From assembly GCA_030770425.1 (NCBI GenBank), contig JASJFT010000055.1, positions 62,001-126,000 on the forward strand: a stretch of DNA of 64,000 nt, written 5' to 3'. Below are positions 58,627-64,000 of the stretch, in pieces (position 1 is the stretch's first letter; every line of letters begins with the position of its first letter). The notes beneath the pieces are model-generated. The model worked only from the letters and a program-made list of their open reading frames with translations, made no database searches and was not told the origin of the DNA. The DNA is from Darksidea phi (lineage: Eukaryota; Ascomycota; Dothideomycetes; Pleosporales; Lentitheciaceae). The position numbers and the translations under genes were made by a program.

Positions 58627-59585
58627 GCGGTAGTGAAAATCTCGATGTCGGTAGTGGGCAAAAAACCACAGCGCCCAAGTGGACGAAAGTACAGCACGGG
58701 GAAAGCAAAGGCAAGAACCTAAAACTAGAGGACAGAGAGTCGTACAAATAAAATGTTGCTACACTAGACAGGTTTCGCGGTGCTAATTGCGGCAATGTTG
58801 TAAACGACGAGAAAGCGGGGCTTTCCTAGTATGTTGCGAGAGAAGATTCTACGAGTGCTACATATGGCTGACGCATGTTTCGGGTGCTATATCAGGCTTG
58901 CAGGCGCTACGGCATGTCAGAGGCTTAGTCTGCTGTTGCGAGCGCATTCGGCTTAGTGCTATGCATATATTATGCACTCATATTGTTGTGACAATTCCAT
59001 TGGCGTCCTGGCTCACAGCCTGGCTTTTGCCGGTCAGCTATCACTTATAGCTCGGCCAATAGTGCTTCTATAACCGCTCAAAAGGTTACCTAATGCAAGC
59101 GCACGGCAAGAGTGGTATATCTTTCTCAATTCTCTTTTCACCGTTGAGAGGAAATCCAACACATGCCAGAAGGAAAGCGGCAAAGCGTAGAAAGCGCAAT
59201 CAAAACCCTGTAAGCTAAAGAAAATATGACGTCATTCGAAACAATCTTTGAGCCCATACTCTTCACTACGTAGCTTCTGTTTGACAGCTTTATTGTCAAG
59301 GTGATTTCAGTGTGAATCACTGTAGTGCGCAGTCTCTGAAAGTGAAAGCTCTGATTTCTATGAGTTGAAAAAGACGGCATTTTATGTACAGAAAAGACCC
59401 CTAACTGTGCCTCAACACCAACACTGCTGGACTCTATTGGACTCTGTTGGATCACGAGATTCACCAAATAGCCGTCAGTACTAGGCTAATCCTTGTGTTT
59501 AGCGAACTCCCTGATCGAGCTTAGTCCCTGAGCCGTCAGCTCCGCGACATTTATCCATCAAATTCGTGGAATAGTGAGACTGTAG
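58627..59585. other. Intergenic region
   Basis: Only short frames, several from non-ATG codons (for example 59138-59467, -). No gene, RNA gene or repeat recognised. Confidence 0.4.
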
Positions 59586-60120
59586 TTAACTAACAGTTCT
59601 TCTGCTTTTCAATATATTTCTGTGGTATTTCTTTGTACATGCGTTATAAGCAGCACGCCTTCTTCTAGCGTGGACGTAGGATTGGGCATTGGTTTCTGGG
59701 CCTACATAATAGAGTTGACTGATGAATGGAATTGGCGAAGATGACAAGGGTCTGGCCTCGTCAGTATATGATGCTACTTTCGGGACCGCTTCATTAAAGT
59801 TGGGAAGGCAGCTGGACAAGAATGGCTTTCATGCACGAAGGGAGCTATATTTCGAGCGTGCAAGAGGTTTATGAAGACTGCAGGTACCTGTGGTGTCCCT
59901 GTTAGACTCGCGCACATATAGAGTTAAAGTGGAACGACGATGTTATTAGGTATGATGCTGTGCAGCGCGTTTCGTACCTGTGTGGCGAATAAATGTGGAA
60001 AGCTTTCATCTCCCAACATACCTGCAGCTTTTTTTTGTTGCTCTTTTTATCCTTCTCACTGGAGCTGGACCTCTCTTCGTCATCCTCATCCTCTCTCTTC
60101 CTCTTCTTTGGTCGGGCCAT
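59586..60120 (-). CDS. Possible small spliced gene encoding a basic protein
   Basis: On the minus strand an ATG at 60120 starts a lysine-rich stretch (MARPKKRKREDEDDEERSSS) of 33 codons ending at a strong GTATGT donor (exon end 60022). Downstream, an open frame ending at 59586 contains PIPFISQLYYVGPETNAQSY and a basic tail (VHARRRRAAYNACTKKYH). Several acceptors are possible between them, and the middle exon structure cannot be settled by eye. The basic, charged ends would fit a nuclear protein. I do not recognise the family; it could also be two unrelated fragments. Confidence 0.3.
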
Positions 60121-61550
60121 TGATAGAGTGATCGAGACTGTAATTTTAACCACCGTCACGAAAATCTTCATGGGATGGCACCGCATGGGCCTTGAACAGA
60201 AGTAGGCACCTGGAAGGGAGCACTAGCGCGCTGCGCTGGGGACGCCGCTCGCTCGTCTCCAATGCGATCATTGTCGTCGAGATTACGATCGTCTTTTCAT
60301 GCGACAATTGAGTGCGAAGCGATTATTTGCGGGGAAAAAGTGATTCTCGTTGCTTACGAGGCCATAGACCCTGGCCATCCTCAGTGGTGTACAAGGTAGG
60401 AATTCCTTCACCCCCGCCCACTAACCTCCCACTAATCTCCCTTCGGACGGCGTTAAAAGTCAACTTATACAGCTCTGAACCACTTTATCAGGTCAGTCTT
60501 CTATCAAATGACATGTAAAGTTGTTAAATTTATTAAATAAAAACTGGTTGTCTCCCTTAATATATTGACAGCCTGAGTAGACCAGATGCTAGCAGAGTTT
60601 TCAAAGAAACTGTAAGGGGTCCGGTGGGACGTATCTCCTACTTTTTACACTACCGGCCCTTTCCTGGGTCGTTTGTGGCAGAAGCATTGAAATTATACTC
60701 TCCCTCTTCGGACTGATTGAATTTCGCTTTTCCGGGTTGGGTGATAGTTCACGTCGCCCTTCCGCGATTTACCTGCATGAATATCGGTTCGGGACTATAA
60801 TAATGCGCTTATCTAGCAACTCACAGAAGTTGCCTATGTTCTCAGTTCCTGAAAACGCTTTGTCGATGGGCATGTATGTTTTTAGCTCTTACCCAGGCTG
60901 TAACGCGATCGTGAATGTAATGTTCTAAGTGAGTTATCAGTATGAATATTGGCTGGTGCTACCAGCTCGGTGTGCGCCTGGAGACGAGTCGTGCGCTGTA
61001 GCATTTCTCCTGGTAGAGGAAGCTCCCCTTGTTACTGTCCTTTCCGTCGTCTGCCAATTGTCTATCGCAACAAGGATGAAAGGGCATACTTCAATTGAGA
61101 GGTTTTATATCAGCGCTATGCGATCTGCTTTAAACAAGGAAAAAGATTTGCACTAAGCACCCATGCTTGTAAAGAGTAATTGAACAGGATTCCAGGCAGG
61201 CTTCATAAGAACAAAACAGGCATTTCCTTCGAATCGCAACGTGGCAATGTCGCTCAGCTTCTTTGATGAGAAGGGATCATGGTGTGTATTAGTTACCAGA
61301 TACGGATAATAGTGATATGCTGGGGTTTATGCATAATACATCGCGGGTACACGCGTACGATACAAAAATGTAATACAGTGACTTGTACAATAACACCAGG
61401 TTTCCGAATATTGCTGAATATCGTGGATGCGCTAAAACGCCCATGGAAAGGATGCAGACACCCATTTTGATCCGTCTATTTGTACAGGATACTCACAAAA
61501 GTCACTACTATACAAGTGTACAAGAAGGAAGGGATATAATCCAGGGGTAT
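60121..61550. other. Intergenic region
   Basis: AT-moderate DNA with short frames only (longest about 75 codons). Holds the 3' flank of the PPR-like gene. No gene supported. Confidence 0.4.
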
Positions 61551-64000
61551 CTAAGAAGTGCTGGTGTTATTGTCCGACAATGACTCTGTGAGCTCAGGCC
61601 CTTCTGCACTAGACTCGGTCACCGATGTTTCTTGAGAAGCTTGTTCTCTCGGCTGTATCCGCAAGGCGTGATGATTGGGACTCTTCTTATTTCTCAGAGG
61701 CCGTCTGCTGAGAGTACGTACGGGGGCATTGTGGGTGGACTCGAGCGAAACGTAATAATGTAAGGTCGGTGGTTTGTGGAGATTTTCGCCAGCGGGAAGA
61801 CGACTGACAGAGGATTGTGTGGACGGTATGTTCGGGCGGTAAGATAGGGACGAGAGTCCTGAGTCTTGGGCAGAATTCGAACGAGTAAAATGATCAGATG
61901 GGGAGTCTTCAGGTTTGCTTGACCGATAGTCTGCCCTGGGGGGTGTTGATAAAACTTTGCGGAGGGGACTTCGCAATTCCTTGATCATTGTGCGAAGAGA
62001 GTCCAATCCCATTGGCAGTCCCTCCGGGACTTGCCCTCCAAACGGCATCTTCTCCTTATTGTTGGGATCTAGTAACGATTGCCGACGTTTGTCTTCGTGA
62101 AACCGTGCTTGACTCATCATTTCTAGAACTGATACCCAGTTCTGGAATCGTAGTTCGTCGAGCGGAATACCTGTGGGACTAAGAGATGGTGATGTGATCG
62201 ACCCGCTGGGCGGAGCGGGCTGATGAGGGTCGGTGGTAAGTTCGTCGTATACCGTACGCAAGTCTTCGGGCGATGCCAAGGACTTCCTGCTCGGATCGAG
62301 AGACATATAGAAAGGGCTCTTGCGCAAATCCAAAGGCTGTCCAGACATGACAACGGCTGCAATATTCTTGACTTGACTGCGGAGAGCGTCAATCTCGGCT
62401 GTGAAAGCGGCGAACTCCATGTTGCTCTCTGGTGAGCCCCTCACGAGCTCCCGTGTTTCCATGTGATAGGTTAGCCTCAACTTGAGAGCGGTAGAAAGAG
62501 TGTGTTCAAATTTCCAGAGCTGTTCTTTGAAGTAGTCGGTATGACCCCCGCGGTTGCATGCTCTTACCAAAGTTATCCAGTCGCTATAGTCTAGCTGCTT
62601 GCCTGCTGCTTCGGCATTGGAGGTGATGTGAGTCCAGTACTTCTCGATCAGCTCTTTGTCTTTCAGTCTTCCGGCCGACTCAAGGATGATCCGGAGATGG
62701 AGGTCACCTATTTCCAGCTGTGCTGTTTGAATATCCTGCAGAGAAGCTTGTAACAAGCTGGGGACTTGGTACCTTCCAGCGAGGTGGATGAGAGCGGTGA
62801 AGACTTGAATCTGCGGCGGCAAGCCTGCCTGAATGAAGGTCGACATGAATTCGTGGGCGGCGGCGACGATGATGTTGCGCATGGTTGCATCTTCGCCCGT
62901 GAATTCCTCGCTAGCCGTTCCGTTGGGAAACACCACCTCGAAAGCGCGGATGAAGGCACCTACATGCGCGGCTTCGAGGGTACCACCAGCTTCCAAGTAG
63001 GCGTACATCGCGTTTGCTACTGCGCGGAGAGCCATGACGCGTTCCCGCAGTGCTGCATCAGTCAAACCCAACCGCAGCTTCTTTATGAGGCCTGTCAGAT
63101 GGCTCGGCTTGAAGAGCACTCCGGCACGGCATGCGACGAGAAAGGCCGTGTACGCTTCAGGCAGGGGCCTGTGGGTCATGAACAGCTCGAAGTACCGCGT
63201 GGGGACCTGCGCAGGGAACAGGCGCAGGGCCGTGTCGAGGGCGAGGTAGGCATTACGCCAGTCATGGGCGAGCATGCGAGCGGTTAGGATGCCCTGGAGG
63301 AGAAGCACGGGGATGTCGGTCATGATAATGGGTTGGCTGCGGTCGGGCACAATGGCGTCGGGCGAGAGATGATATTCAGCAAAGGTACCCGGGAAGCGCT
63401 TGAGAGCGTCGACATAGAGGTGCTCGAGCTCGGGTAGGGGGAGGATGCCGCCGTAGGCCATCAGCTCGATGGCGGCCCCGTAGACTGCCTGGGACACGAA
63501 CGTTTCGTCCTTGTCCACGAGCCACTGCCAGAAGGCGTAGCCGTCTTGGTATTTCTCGCACTCTTTGTATATCCCCAGCAGGTGGACGTGGGCGTAGGGA
63601 TGCGGCGGCAGAGTGCCCGTCTGGATGTCGCTGACCAGGCGCTGCACGAAGATGAGGATGTCCTCCATGCGGACGTCGGTGAGATGCATGTTGCGGACGC
63701 GGGCATGAAGGGCCTGGGCTATCCGGCGCGTGTCGTTACGGATGAGGGCGCCGGATGCAACGAGACTGGGATATAGGTCTAGCAGTGTCCTCACACTGAT
63801 GCTATCGCATGCGGCCCGCATCTGCTTCAGCAGCGGCGCCGCCTCATCTGTGGCGAGAGCCTTCCTCTCCTTGTACTTGCGCTTGTAGATAGGCGCTGGC
63901 TTGGGACCTCTGGCTTTCTTGTGGCCATGTGTCGCATACGATGACCGGTGTAGGCCAGCGAGCACATGTGGTGTGGAGCATCGTGTGGGGAGGAATGCGA
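61551..64000 (-). CDS. Mitochondrial PPR/TPR-like protein, 5' end outside the window
   Basis: Minus-strand frame open from the window edge to a TAA at 61551; more than 815 codons are visible and no start lies inside the window, so it is partial. The visible N-terminus (FLPTRCSTPHVLAGLHRSSYA) is Arg/Ser-rich without acidic residues and looks like the end of a mitochondrial targeting peptide. It is followed by HKKARGPKPAPIYKRKYKER. Residues of about 40-560 are long runs of paired amphipathic helices (for example VHLLGIYKECEKYQDGYAFW; ILTARMLAHDWRNAYLALD) typical of PPR-type mitochondrial RNA-binding or translation-activator proteins of the Cya5/CIA84 kind. The last ~200 residues are Ser/Pro-rich and disordered. 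The precise orthologue is not identified. Confidence 0.8.
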   Translation of the reverse strand, partial: AFLPTRCSTPHVLAGLHRSSYATHGHKKARGPKPAPIYKRKYKERKALATDEAAPLLKQMRAACDSISVRTLLDLYPSLVASGALIRNDTRRIAQALHARVRNMHLTDVRMEDILIFVQRLVSDIQTGTLPPHPYAHVHLLGIYKECEKYQDGYAFWQWLVDKDETFVSQAVYGAAIELMAYGGILPLPELEHLYVDALKRFPGTFAEYHLSPDAIVPDRSQPIIMTDIPVLLLQGILTARMLAHDWRNAYLALDTALRLFPAQVPTRYFELFMTHRPLPEAYTAFLVACRAGVLFKPSHLTGLIKKLRLGLTDAALRERVMALRAVANAMYAYLEAGGTLEAAHVGAFIRAFEVVFPNGTASEEFTGEDATMRNIIVAAAHEFMSTFIQAGLPPQIQVFTALIHLAGRYQVPSLLQASLQDIQTAQLEIGDLHLRIILESAGRLKDKELIEKYWTHITSNAEAAGKQLDYSDWITLVRACNRGGHTDYFKEQLWKFEHTLSTALKLRLTYHMETRELVRGSPESNMEFAAFTAEIDALRSQVKNIAAVVMSGQPLDLRKSPFYMSLDPSRKSLASPEDLRTVYDELTTDPHQPAPPSGSITSPSLSPTGIPLDELRFQNWVSVLEMMSQARFHEDKRRQSLLDPNNKEKMPFGGQVPEGLPMGLDSLRTMIKELRSPLRKVLSTPPRADYRSSKPEDSPSDHFTRSNSAQDSGLSSLSYRPNIPSTQSSVSRLPAGENLHKPPTLHYYVSLESTHNAPVRTLSRRPLRNKKSPNHHALRIQPREQASQETSVTESSAEGPELTESLSDNNTSTS

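Overview
The window is nuclear DNA of a filamentous ascomycete (Pezizomycotina, most likely Dothideomycetes or a close relative). The evidence is many short introns (46-75 nt) with GTRNGT donors, CTAAC/CTGAC-like branch sites and YAG acceptors, the gene families present (multidomain Ras-associated adenylate cyclase, DNMT5-type methyltransferase, ArAE/FUSC transporter, ULD-type signalling protein), and short TpA-rich, gene-free tracts of the kind left by repeat-induced point mutation (RIP). The class assignment is inference.

Layout. 0.6-7.5 kb: adenylate cyclase (+). 8.4-10.3 kb: two small genes flanking a TpA-rich tract. 11.7-13.0 kb: a secreted GH5 exo-1,3-beta-glucanase (-). 13-16.3 kb: gene-free DNA with weakly repeated motifs. 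16.3-17.4 kb: coiled-coil hypothetical protein (-). 17.8-24.7 kb: a giant DNMT5-like DNA methyltransferase/SNF2 ATPase (-), divergent from a 2H phosphoesterase (25.1-26.2 kb, +). 26.6-29.3 kb: Sec18/NSF (+). 31.3-32.0 kb: KxDL/BLOC-1 subunit (+). 34.3-34.9 kb: conserved hypothetical (-), divergent from an ArAE/FUSC membrane transporter (35.3-38.7 kb, +). 39.3-40.2 kb: ribosomal protein eL19 (+). 40.7-42.3 kb: SAGA subunit Spt3 (-), divergent from diphthine methyl ester synthase Dph5 (42.5-43.5 kb, +). 61.6-64.0 kb: a mitochondrial PPR-like protein (-) whose N-terminus lies beyond the window.

Between 43.6 and 60 kb the character changes. There are long gene-poor stretches, one small conserved-looking gene (50.8 kb), an alpha/beta hydrolase (58 kb), and at least four decayed genes: a SNF2-type helicase fragment, a Dabb-domain protein, a ULD/STAND-type signalling protein broken by one stop codon, and a LaeA-like methyltransferase fragment. 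This looks like an accessory or subtelomere-like stretch next to a housekeeping block; that reading is inference.

The intact genes do not form one pathway. Housekeeping functions dominate: cAMP signalling, vesicle fusion, BLOC-1/endolysosomal positioning, translation (eL19, Dph5), transcription (Spt3) and mitochondrial expression. The DNMT5-like enzyme is the most unusual intact gene, and its genomic context (TpA-rich tracts, pseudogenes with C-to-T-compatible stops) is worth studying together with it. All gene models were built by eye from splice signals and frame continuity; no database search was possible.
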